From assembly GCA_009993495.1 (NCBI GenBank), contig JAACTI010000255.1, forward strand, positions 1-5,222: a stretch of 5,222 nucleotides of DNA, written 5' to 3'. The DNA is from Deltaproteobacteria bacterium. Its GTDB lineage: Bacteria > Desulfobacterota > Desulfuromonadia > Desulfuromonadales > Geopsychrobacteraceae. The number at the start of each line of letters is the position of its first letter. Position 1 is the first letter of the stretch. The notes beneath the pieces were generated by a model. That model made no database searches and was not told where the DNA came from. It worked only from the letters and a program-made list of their open reading frames with translations. Positions 1-5,222 of this stretch are shown piece by piece. A program made the position numbers and the translations under genes.

Positions 1-1
1 A

Positions 2-94
2 GTTCAATCCGGCGATATGGTCATTACCCTCGGGGCCGGCAATGTTAACCAGCTGTGCCCTTTGCTCGCGAAACGTCTGGAAACACGAGGTTAA
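2..94 (+). CDS. murC: UDP-N-acetylmuramate--L-alanine ligase, C-terminal end (partial)
   Basis: Only the last 30 codons are present; the gene enters from the left edge in the frame starting at base 2 and ends with TAA at 92-94. The visible peptide contains SGDMVITLGAGNVNQL, which matches the end of the C-terminal domain of Mur ligases of the MurC type (a Gly-Asp, a hydrophobic strand, then GAGN/D and a closing helix). MurC is the cytoplasmic ATP-dependent ligase that adds L-alanine to UDP-MurNAc, the first step of stem peptide assembly. Its position directly before ddl fits the dcw cluster order. No murB lies between it and ddl. The identification rests on a short tail plus context; another Mur ligase is possible but less likely. 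Confidence 0.85.
   Translation, partial: VQSGDMVITLGAGNVNQLCPLLAKRLETRG
87..90 (+). promoter_or_regulatory. Shine-Dalgarno of ddl, inside the end of murC
   Basis: GAGG with 5 bases of spacing precedes ATG 96 and overlaps the last codons of murC. It decides the ddl start in favour of 96 over the in-frame ATG at 42, and suggests that translation of ddl is coupled to termination of murC. Confidence 0.65.
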
Positions 95-95
95 T

Positions 96-1046
96 ATGTG
101 CTGTCTGCCCCCAACAATTTTGACCCGCGAACAGCTGCTGAAAAAGCGGGTTGCCGTGCTTTACGGTGGAACATCCGCCGAGCGCGAGGTGTCTCTGCGG
201 AGCGGTCAGGCCGTTTATCAGGCCTTGCGGGCAGCAGGTTATCAGGTGCATCTCATTGATGTCGGCAGCGATCTTCCCGCTCAGCTCACAGCCCAGGGCA
301 GTGAAATCGCATTCATTGCCCTGCATGGGCGCAATGGCGAAGATGGCCGGGTGCAGGGCTTGCTCGAAATGCTGAGAATCCCCTACACCGGCAGCGGCGT
401 GCTGGCTTCCAGTCTGGCGATGGACAAAAGAGTCACCAAGCAATTGCTGCTTTTTCATGCCGTGCCCACGCCGGCTTACGCAGTGGTGCGTACCCAGGAA
501 GAGGTGCAGACGTATCTGGCGGGGGTGCATGTGTTTCCCCTGGTGGTTAAGCCTGCGCATGAAGGATCGACTCTGGGGATCAGTATTGTGCACGACGCAA
601 GGGAACTGCGCGCCGGGATTGAGGCTGCGGCTGTCTTTGACGCCGCGGTGCTGATCGAAGAATTTATTGATGGTCCCGAGCTGACCGTCTCCGTTATGAA
701 GGGTGTCGCTTTGCCGATTATCCAGATTGTGCCCAATGAGGGTTTTTACGACTATCGGGCCAAATATACCGTCGGCCAGACGCGCTATCTGTTGCCCGCG
801 CCCCTAAATGCTGCCCTCTCTGCCGCAATCCAGCAGGCGGCGGTGCGAGCTTGTGAGCTGCTTGGCTGCCGTGGCGCGGCGCGGGTAGATTTTATGTTGC
901 GCGATCAACGCTTTTACTGTCTGGAAGTCAACACCATTCCCGGCATGACGGAAACCAGTTTGTTGCCCAAGGCCGCGGCGGCTGTCGGGCTGGATTTTGG
1001 TCAACTGGCTGAGCAGATTCTGCTTGATGCCGCTTTAGACAAGTAA
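96..1046 (+). CDS. ddl: D-alanine--D-alanine ligase
   Basis: This encodes a 316-residue ATP-grasp enzyme that joins two D-alanines in the cytoplasm, making the dipeptide used by MurF. Visible family motifs are GGTSAEREVS (24-33, with Glu29 matching E. coli DdlB Glu15), ALHGRNGEDG (75-84), PYTGSG (96-101), VKPAHEGST (151-159), GPELTV (193-198), FYDYRAKY (217-224) and RVDF (263-266). EVNTIPGMTETSLLP (277-291) supplies Glu277 and Asn279, which with Asp265 should bind Mg2+. The omega-loop Tyr224 is that of D-Ala-D-Ala enzymes, not the His seen in VanA-type D-lactate ligases. The ATG at 96 is chosen because GAGG at 87-90 lies 5 bases before it and it follows the murC stop by one base. An in-frame ATG at 42 would add 18 residues overlapping murC and is unlikely. 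Length is normal for the family (E. coli DdlB is 306). Confidence 0.96.
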   Translation: MCCLPPTILTREQLLKKRVAVLYGGTSAEREVSLRSGQAVYQALRAAGYQVHLIDVGSDLPAQLTAQGSEIAFIALHGRNGEDGRVQGLLEMLRIPYTGSGVLASSLAMDKRVTKQLLLFHAVPTPAYAVVRTQEEVQTYLAGVHVFPLVVKPAHEGSTLGISIVHDARELRAGIEAAAVFDAAVLIEEFIDGPELTVSVMKGVALPIIQIVPNEGFYDYRAKYTVGQTRYLLPAPLNAALSAAIQQAAVRACELLGCRGAARVDFMLRDQRFYCLEVNTIPGMTETSLLPKAAAAVGLDFGQLAEQILLDAALDK

Positions 1047-1051
1047 CGATC

Positions 1052-1915
1052 ATGCGCGATCTGAAGCTCAGCAGCAGCGGTGGGTTACGCAAGGCCCCGG
1101 CGAAAACCCGGGCCAATCGCAAGAAGAGCGAAAAAAAAACCTTTGCTCTGCGCAATTTTCTCCATCGGACTTTGCGCTTGCTGGTGGCTGGTTGCAGCCT
1201 GGTGTTGCTGGTGATTGGAATTGCCCTGCTGCTGCAGGTGATCTTGGCCTCTGACCTCTTCCGCGTGGAGGACATCAAGGTCGTCGGAGCGCAGCGGCTG
1301 AGCAGAGATACGGTCAAGGCTCTGTCTGATATTCAGCCGGGCGTCAGCACCTTTGCTCTGGATCTGGCCTTGATCAGCCGCAAAATTGAAGAAAATGCCT
1401 GGATTCACCAGGCACGCATTGAACGAATTTTTCCGCGGCAGCTGAATATTGTGGTCAAGGAACGCCGCCCCCTGGCTATTATCAACCTGGGCTACCTGTA
1501 TTATCTCGACGAAAATGCCGAGGTTTTTAAAGTGCTGAGTGCCGAGGACAGTCTCGACTTTCCGGTGATCAGTGGTTTCGAGCGCGAAACCCTGTTACAG
1601 AATCCGGCTTTGGGGCAAGCTCAGCTGGCGCAGATAGTGGCTCTGATTGAAGATCTGGCCCAGCGGAAAATTTTTGATCTGACCCAGGTGTCCGAGATTC
1701 ACCGCGAAGCCAATGGTGGTCTCAGCCTGTTTACTCTGGTTGGAAGTGTCCGGATCAAACTGGGTGAAGATCAGTTTGTTGCCAAACTTGACCGCCTGGA
1801 AAAGGTTTATCCGCGCGTGAAATCGCGGCTGGAATTGCTTGCATACATAGATCTGAATGTCGATCGTCGGGTGATCGTTCAAATTGAGGGGCAGCCCCCG
1901 GGTGCTGCCAGCTGA
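1052..1915 (+). CDS. ftsQ: Cell division protein FtsQ (DivIB family)
   Basis: This 287-residue bitopic membrane protein is predicted to connect early and late division proteins through FtsB/FtsL in the periplasm. The order seen is a Lys/Arg-rich cytoplasmic tail (about 1-42), one transmembrane helix (about 43-66, Leu/Val/Ile-rich) and a POTRA domain (about 68-138). The POTRA domain opens with LFRVEDIKVVGAQRLS and includes the WIHQARIERIFPRQLNI strand. A beta-domain (about 139-280) follows, beginning ERRPLAIINLGYLYYLDENA. Length is usual for FtsQ. The start lies 5 bases after the ddl stop and has no clear Shine-Dalgarno, so translation is probably coupled to ddl. A run of nine A at 1131-1139 lies within the N-terminal basic tail. 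Primary sequence conservation is low in this family; the call rests on topology, POTRA features and the position between ddl and ftsA. Confidence 0.95.
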   Translation: MRDLKLSSSGGLRKAPAKTRANRKKSEKKTFALRNFLHRTLRLLVAGCSLVLLVIGIALLLQVILASDLFRVEDIKVVGAQRLSRDTVKALSDIQPGVSTFALDLALISRKIEENAWIHQARIERIFPRQLNIVVKERRPLAIINLGYLYYLDENAEVFKVLSAEDSLDFPVISGFERETLLQNPALGQAQLAQIVALIEDLAQRKIFDLTQVSEIHREANGGLSLFTLVGSVRIKLGEDQFVAKLDRLEKVYPRVKSRLELLAYIDLNVDRRVIVQIEGQPPGAAS

Positions 1916-1920
1916 GGAAT

Positions 1921-1927
1921 AAAGGGG
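1921..1927 (+). promoter_or_regulatory. Shine-Dalgarno of ftsA
   Basis: AAAGGGG, preceded by a weaker AGGA at 1915-1918, lies 7 bases before ATG 1935 in the 19-base gap after ftsQ. It is much stronger than anything before ftsQ, consistent with FtsA being made at higher level than FtsQ from the same transcript. Confidence 0.65.
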
Positions 1928-1934
1928 TTTATTT

Positions 1935-3164
1935 ATGAGCAGTAAACGCGAAAATTTAATTGTAGGTCTGGATATCGGCACCACCAAAATTTGTTGCATT
2001 GTCGGCAACATGACCGCCGAAGGACTCGAAATTGTCGGTATCGGTACCAGCCCTTCCAAGGGGTTGCGCAAGGGGGTGGTGATCAATATCGAAAGCACGG
2101 TCGAGGCGATTCGCAAGGCGGTGCGTGAAGCCGAGCTTATGGCGGGCTGTGAAATCAAAACCGTCTATGCCGGTATCGCCGGTGGGCATATCAAAGGCCT
2201 GAATTCTCAAGGTGTGATCGCGATCAAAAATCGCGAAGTCACCCAGGAAGATCTCACCCGGGTCATTGACGCCGCCAAGGCGATTGCCATTCCCATGGAT
2301 CGTGAAGTACTGCACATTTTGCCGCAGGAATTCATCATTGACGATCAGGACGGCATCCGCGAACCCCTGGGCATGAGCGGCGTGCGCCTTGAAGCCAAGG
2401 TGCATATTGTCACCGGTGCCGTCGCCAGCGCGCAGAATATTGTCAAATGCTGCAACCGGGCCGGGGTTGATGTCGCCGATATTGTGCTTGAGCAGCTAGC
2501 GTCGAGTGAGGCGGTGCTTTCCCCCGATGAAAAAGATTTGGGTGTGGCGATTATCGACCTGGGGGGCGGTACTTCCGATATTGCTATCTTCTCCGAAGGG
2601 GCCATCAAACATACCTCGGTGCTGGCAATTGGTGGCGATCATCTGACCAATGATATTGCGGTTGGCTTGCGCACCCCCATGGCTGAAGCCGAAAAGATCA
2701 AACAAAAATACGGTTGCTGCCTGACCTCGATGGTCGGCCGGGACGAAAGTATCGAAGTGCCCTCAGTGGGTGGACGCGAAGCCCGAATTCTGTCACGCCA
2801 GCTGCTGGCCGAAATTCTCGAACCACGGGTCGAAGAAATTTTTACCCTGGTCAACCGCGAAATTGTCAAGAGCGGTTACGCCGATCTGATTGCTTCCGGG
2901 GTGGTAATTACCGGCGGCTCGGCCATTCTGCCGGGCATGGCTGAATTGGCTGAGCAGATTTTCAATTTGCCCGTGCGCCGTGGTGTCCCCCAGCGCATTG
3001 GTGGACTCATCGATGTGGTCAATTCGCCAATTTATGCCACCGGCGTCGGCCTGGTGAAGTATGGCAGTCAAAACCAGCATCGCGCTCAATTTAAAATTGG
3101 TCAGGAAAACGTGTTCGAGCGGGTTGTGGCCCGCATGAAAGAATGGTTCAGTGAATTTTTTTAA
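1935..3164 (+). CDS. ftsA: Cell division protein FtsA, actin-like membrane tether of FtsZ
   Basis: This 409-residue protein of the actin/Hsp70 ATPase fold binds the FtsZ tail and anchors it to the inner face of the cytoplasmic membrane. Visible elements are the phosphate-1 loop GLDIGTTK (11-18) and the FtsA-specific 1C subdomain (about 85-165), followed by the phosphate-2 motif IIDLGGGTSDIAIF (206-219). The adenosine motif VVITGGSAILPGM (323-335) precedes YATGVGLVKYG (367-377). The C-terminus VFERVVARMKEWFSEFF (393-409) has the hydrophobic/basic pattern of the amphipathic membrane-targeting helix. Full length is typical of the family and no key motif is missing. The ATG at 1935 is supported by the ribosome binding site and by the usual short N-terminal lead before the first beta strand. 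Confidence 0.98.
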   Translation: MSSKRENLIVGLDIGTTKICCIVGNMTAEGLEIVGIGTSPSKGLRKGVVINIESTVEAIRKAVREAELMAGCEIKTVYAGIAGGHIKGLNSQGVIAIKNREVTQEDLTRVIDAAKAIAIPMDREVLHILPQEFIIDDQDGIREPLGMSGVRLEAKVHIVTGAVASAQNIVKCCNRAGVDVADIVLEQLASSEAVLSPDEKDLGVAIIDLGGGTSDIAIFSEGAIKHTSVLAIGGDHLTNDIAVGLRTPMAEAEKIKQKYGCCLTSMVGRDESIEVPSVGGREARILSRQLLAEILEPRVEEIFTLVNREIVKSGYADLIASGVVITGGSAILPGMAELAEQIFNLPVRRGVPQRIGGLIDVVNSPIYATGVGLVKYGSQNQHRAQFKIGQENVFERVVARMKEWFSEFF

Positions 3165-3194
3165 TGCGGCTTTTTTCGCAAAGTTGTTCAAAAA

Positions 3195-3226
3195 CTGTCG
3201 ACAGTGACGCGGAGAGATCTGTCGAC
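3195..3226 (+). promoter_or_regulatory. Inverted/direct repeat in the ftsZ leader, possible hairpin or operator
   Basis: GTCGACAG at 3197-3204 is perfectly complementary to CTGTCGAC at 3219-3226, giving an 8-bp stem with a 14-base loop (3205-3218) containing GGAGAGA. The same bases also read as two direct copies of CTGTCGAC (3195-3202 and 3219-3226), 24 bases start to start. The first copy lies in the 10-bp palindrome CTGTCGACAG. The element ends 8 bases before the ftsZ Shine-Dalgarno. It could be an RNA hairpin that affects ftsZ translation or transcript processing, or a DNA operator. No T-run follows, so it is not an intrinsic terminator. The repeat is seen directly; any function is inference. 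Confidence 0.4.
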
Positions 3227-3234
3227 CAATCACG

Positions 3235-3243
3235 AAGAGGGAG
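3235..3243 (+). promoter_or_regulatory. Shine-Dalgarno of ftsZ
   Basis: AAGAGGGAG, with 6 bases of spacing to ATG 3250, is a strong purine-rich site. It supports independent, efficient initiation of ftsZ, in keeping with the high FtsZ level cells need, and it fixes the start. Confidence 0.65.
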
Positions 3244-3249
3244 TCAGTT

Positions 3250-4428
3250 ATGTCGAATCAAGATGGCGTGTTGTTTCAGTTTGAGGAATCCTTGAATCAA
3301 GGAGCCAAAATCAAGGTCGTTGGTGTTGGCGGCGGTGGTGGAAATGCGGTCAATACTATGATCAACTCTCAGGTAGAAGGGGTCGAATTTATCGTCGCCA
3401 ACACCGATGCCCAGGCGCTGCGCAAAAACGCGGCGAGTATGAAAATTCAATTGGGCGGGCAGCTGACCAAGGGCTTGGGGGCCGGCGCGAACCCGGAGAT
3501 CGGCCGCCTGGCGGCTGAAGAGGACAGCAAGCGACTCGAAGAACTGTTTGTCGGCGCCGACATGGTCTTTATCGCGGCCGGACTCGGCGGTGGCACCGGC
3601 ACTGGCGCGGCACCAATTATTGCTAAGGCCGCTAAGGCCTCGGGCGCCCTGACCGTTGGTGTGGTGACTAAACCCTTCACCCGCGAAGGGAAAATGCGTA
3701 TGACGCGGGCCAATGAGGGGGTGCGGGAGCTGCAAGCCGTCGTCGATTCGCTGGTGGTGATTCCCAATGACCGGCTGCTGGGACTGGCAGGTAAAAATAT
3801 GAGCATTCTTGACGCCTTTAAGCCGGCTGATGATGTGCTGCGTCAGGCGGTGCAGGGAATTTCTGATCTGATTACCACCGAAGGCTTAATCAATGTCGAC
3901 TTCGCCGATGTGCGCACGGTCATGAGTAATCGCGGCATGGCCATGATGGGCATTGGGATGGCCGAAGGGGAGCGCCGTGCCGCCGAAGCCGCCCACGCTG
4001 CCATCAGCAGCCCGTTGCTCGAAGAAATCGATATCTCCGGGGCCATGGGAGTGCTGGTCAATATTTCCGGCTCGGCCAACATGACCATGGAAGAGTTTGA
4101 AGAAGCTTCGACCATTATTCACGAAAAAGTCCATGAAGATGCCAATATCATCGTCGGTCTGGTGATTGACGAGAGTTTGGGCGACAGGATTAAGATTACC
4201 GCTATTGCCACTGGGTTCGGTGATGGATTTGATGGTAAACGCAAGCTGCCGGGAGAAATTGAGCTTGGCCGTGCCCCCGTGCATGGTGGCAAGGTCAATG
4301 TTGATATCCCGACCTTCGTGCGCAACGCGCCCAAGGCCCAACCGCGCCAGGCCCTGCCCGGTCGCGATCTGTTCAGTGATGACGAACAGTTCGATATTCC
4401 GACATTTATGCGTAGACGGGTCGATTAA
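3250..4428 (+). CDS. ftsZ: Cell division protein FtsZ, tubulin-like GTPase
   Basis: This 392-residue GTPase polymerises into the cytokinetic ring. A 20-residue N-terminal lead precedes the nucleotide-binding fold with GVGGGGGNAVNTM (25-37). Other motifs are NPEIG (81-85), the tubulin signature GGGTGTG (113-119) and the T7 synergy loop NVDFADVR (215-222). Asp217 and Asp220 in that loop should act on the GTP of the next subunit. The globular core closes with IKITAIATGF (314-323). A short linker then leads to a C-terminal peptide FDIPTFMRRRVD (381-392), the segment that binds FtsA and other partners. Unusually, a near-copy of that peptide, VDIPTFVRN, occurs at 351-359. The gene is last in the visible dcw run, separated from ftsA by 85 bases. 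Identification is certain; the meaning of the repeated tail motif is not known. Confidence 0.99.
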   Translation: MSNQDGVLFQFEESLNQGAKIKVVGVGGGGGNAVNTMINSQVEGVEFIVANTDAQALRKNAASMKIQLGGQLTKGLGAGANPEIGRLAAEEDSKRLEELFVGADMVFIAAGLGGGTGTGAAPIIAKAAKASGALTVGVVTKPFTREGKMRMTRANEGVRELQAVVDSLVVIPNDRLLGLAGKNMSILDAFKPADDVLRQAVQGISDLITTEGLINVDFADVRTVMSNRGMAMMGIGMAEGERRAAEAAHAAISSPLLEEIDISGAMGVLVNISGSANMTMEEFEEASTIIHEKVHEDANIIVGLVIDESLGDRIKITAIATGFGDGFDGKRKLPGEIELGRAPVHGGKVNVDIPTFVRNAPKAQPRQALPGRDLFSDDEQFDIPTFMRRRVD

Positions 4429-4441
4429 GGCCATAAAACGT

Positions 4442-4616
4442 CGATTTTGCTAAATGATTTTTGCAAATCGCTTCAGGGTGCAATGATTTTTTCAGAGACA
4501 TGCCCCTGAGCTGTGCTTGTTCAACCGGCTTTCAATGTCATGCCGCGCCGGAACTCCGCCCGGCCGATGCACAGCGGTTCTGTGCGTTTGATCTCAACCA
4601 GGACGACTCCCTCGTC
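4442..4616 (+). other. Run of possible stem-loops in the ftsZ 3' region
   Basis: Five inverted repeats follow one another. First, CGATTTTGC (4442-4450) pairs with GCAAATCG (4463-4470) with one bulge. Second, TCAGGG (4473-4478) pairs with CCCTGA (4504-4509), extended inward by GCA/TGC and TG/CA with single-base bulges. Third, GCCGG (4547-4551) pairs with CCGGC (4560-4564). Fourth, GCACAG (4569-4574) pairs with CTGTGC (4580-4585). Fifth, GACGA (4602-4606) pairs with TCGTC (4612-4616). They run up to the terminator at 4620. Together they could be a structured ftsZ 3' UTR or a 3'-derived small RNA. Each short stem could also arise by chance in GC-rich DNA. No known RNA family is recognised. Confidence 0.25.
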
Positions 4617-4619
4617 ACC

Positions 4620-4646
4620 GGGCCACACGTGTGTGGCCCTTTTTTT
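4620..4646 (+). terminator. Rho-independent terminator downstream of ftsZ
   Basis: GGGCCACA (4620-4627) and TGTGGCCC (4632-4639) form a perfect GC-rich 8-bp stem around the loop CGTG, and seven T (4640-4646) follow at once. It lies 191 bases after the ftsZ stop, on the coding strand, and most likely ends the dcw transcript. The downstream gene therefore probably needs its own promoter. No T-run lies on the opposite side, so it should work only in the + direction. Confidence 0.88.
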
Positions 4647-4785
4647 ATGTGCGCCCAGGGGGATCTGGGGTTTCAGATTGTCGCTGTTGCATTCCGTAGG
4701 TGGTGAAGTAAGGGCCGTATTCGCCCTCGCCACAGGGAATGATCTGCCAAGCAAGACCCAAGCCCCCCGTCTCCTGAACGTGCAT
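4645..4785 (-). other. Small antisense open frame, possible gene remnant
   Basis: A 46-codon open frame runs on the - strand from ATG (complement of 4783-4785) to TAA (complement of 4645-4647); the frame is open back to 4815. The peptide has a protein-like central stretch LAWQIIPCGEGEYGPYFTTY, rich in aromatics and Gly, followed by a polar tail. It has no Shine-Dalgarno before its ATG, and its stop lies in the T-run of the terminator. It could be the remnant of a larger gene or a chance frame. I do not recognise a family and do not call it a gene. Confidence 0.15.
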
Positions 4786-4834
4786 TTGGGCGCGAAGCGT
4801 GATAAAAAATGTTCTTCAGCTAAATCGGTTGATA

Positions 4835-4841
4835 TAGGAGG
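4835..4841 (+). promoter_or_regulatory. Shine-Dalgarno fixing the start of the ATPase-family gene
   Basis: TAGGAGG lies 7 bases before ATG 4849, close to the ideal anti-16S match. It decides the start, because the same reading frame is stop-free far upstream (to 4510, with ATGs at 4540 and 4567) and a longer protein could be called by mistake. Confidence 0.8.
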
Positions 4842-4848
4842 TCAATTC

Positions 4849-5222
4849 ATGCAGAAACTGCCCATCGGTATTCAAACTTTCAGCGAAATCCGTGAAGAAA
4901 ATTATCTGTATATCGATAAAACCGACCTGGCCTGTCAGTTGGTCGAAGAGGGTAAATACTATTTCCTCGCCCGTCCGCGCCGCTTCGGCAAAAGCCTGCT
5001 GGTGTCGACTCTGCAAGCCATGTTCGAGGGGCGCAAAGAACTGTTTACCGGCCTGGCCGCCGAAAGCCGTTGGGACTGGTCGGTTAAATATCCGGTGATT
5101 AAAATCAGCTTCGGCGGGGTAGCGCGCGACCTGGCCGACATGAAGCAGGATGTGGTCAACATCCTCGCTGAAAACCAGCGGCGTCTCGGCCTCGACTGCC
5201 CTCACTCCGCCGATATCGGAGG
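4849..5222 (+). CDS. AAA-ATPase-like / PD-(D/E)XK nuclease family protein, N-terminal part (partial)
   Basis: The first 124 codons are present and the gene continues past the right edge. The start MQKLPIGIQTFSEIREENY, then YIDKT (21-25), is the typical opening of the AAA-ATPase-like family (PF09820). A P-loop variant RPRRFGKSLL (42-51) follows, with Lys48 and Ser49 as nucleotide-binding residues; Arg replaces the usual first Gly, as is normal in this family. MFEGRKELFTGL (58-69) and YPVIKISFGG (81-90) continue the pattern. Full members are usually about 500-580 residues with a C-terminal PD-(D/E)XK nuclease-like domain (PF08011), which cannot be seen here. They are common in multiple copies in anaerobic bacteria, and their biological role is not established. 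The gene lies after the dcw terminator with its own strong ribosome binding site, so it is probably an independent accessory gene. Confidence 0.85.
   Translation, partial: MQKLPIGIQTFSEIREENYLYIDKTDLACQLVEEGKYYFLARPRRFGKSLLVSTLQAMFEGRKELFTGLAAESRWDWSVKYPVIKISFGGVARDLADMKQDVVNILAENQRRLGLDCPHSADIG

Larger units (their letters stand above)
4429..4848. other. 420-base gap after ftsZ without a convincing gene
   Basis: The left part (4429-4616) holds several short inverted repeats, described separately, and ends in the terminator at 4620-4646. The right part (4647-4834) leads to the ribosome binding site of the gene at 4849. A possible extended -10 (TG-A-TAAAAA, 4800-4808) precedes that gene by about 40 bases, but no matching -35 is visible, so I do not call a promoter. 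The + frame shared with the downstream gene happens to be stop-free from 4510. The - strand has overlapping small open frames, including a 46-codon one at 4645-4785. None shows a recognisable domain. Confidence 0.6.

Noticed and set aside
42..95. Longer N-terminus for Ddl from ATG 42
   Set aside because: It would overlap 53 bases of the murC end in another frame, has no ribosome binding site, and adds residues not found in Ddl proteins. ATG 96 has GAGG 5 bases upstream.
3165..3180. TGCG / CGCA pair with a T-run after ftsA as a terminator
   Set aside because: The stem is only 4 bp and the T-run lies inside the loop, so it cannot act as an intrinsic terminator.
1956..4434. Long - strand open frames opposite ftsA and ftsZ (up to 182 codons)
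   Set aside because: They are mirror frames of strongly conserved + strand genes, with no ribosome binding sites or recognisable domains.
4461..4706. 81-codon + strand frame in the gap after ftsZ
   Set aside because: It lacks a Shine-Dalgarno, reads through the terminator hairpin and T-run, and has no recognisable domain.
4521..4754. 77-codon - strand frame in the same gap
   Set aside because: It has no convincing start signal, crosses the terminator sequence, and shows no recognisable family. It overlaps other equally open frames.
4540..4848. 103-codon N-terminal extension of the ATPase-family gene from ATG 4540
   Set aside because: The family's usual start (x-LPIGIQ-x-F followed by YIDKT) begins at 4849, directly after a TAGGAGG site, and the extension would include the terminator.
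1..5222. tRNA, rRNA, CRISPR array, insertion sequence ends or attachment sites
   Set aside because: I saw no tRNA-like cloverleaf, regularly spaced repeats, transposase motifs or target-site duplications in the window.

Overview
The window carries the 3' half of a division and cell wall (dcw) cluster. All recognisable genes lie on the + strand in the order murC (last 30 codons), ddl, ftsQ, ftsA, ftsZ. A 420-base non-coding gap containing an intrinsic terminator follows, and then the first 124 codons of an unrelated ATPase/nuclease-family gene that runs off the right edge. The composition is moderately GC-rich. The gene order and the FtsA and FtsZ sequences suggest a Gram-negative bacterium of the Desulfuromonadales type (Geobacter, Pelobacter or Desulfuromonas relatives). 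That assignment comes from remembered resemblance, not from a search.

Positions 1-1046 hold peptidoglycan precursor enzymes. MurC adds L-Ala to UDP-MurNAc, and Ddl makes the D-Ala-D-Ala dipeptide that MurF later attaches. Positions 1052-4428 hold division proteins. FtsQ is a bitopic periplasmic scaffold, FtsA is the actin-like membrane tether, and FtsZ is the tubulin-like GTPase of the ring. The first three junctions are tight (1, 5 and 19 bases), as expected of one transcript with coupled translation. The ftsA-ftsZ junction is longer (85 bases). It contains a perfect 8-bp inverted repeat just ahead of the ftsZ ribosome binding site, the best candidate in the window for a local control element.

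Positions 4429-4848 contain no convincing gene. The first 190 bases hold several short inverted repeats and end in a strong hairpin plus T7 terminator at 4620-4646. The remaining 200 bases lead to a strong Shine-Dalgarno at 4835-4841. The gene starting at 4849 encodes the N-terminus of the AAA-ATPase-like (PF09820) family, usually fused to a PD-(D/E)XK nuclease-like domain. It is accessory in character and probably not part of the division operon.

Nothing here is a clearly new system. The points most worth a second look are a duplicated FtsZ-tail motif (DIPTF-x-R twice in the last 42 residues), the hairpin before ftsZ, the structured 3' region of ftsZ, and the accessory ATPase gene next to the dcw cluster.
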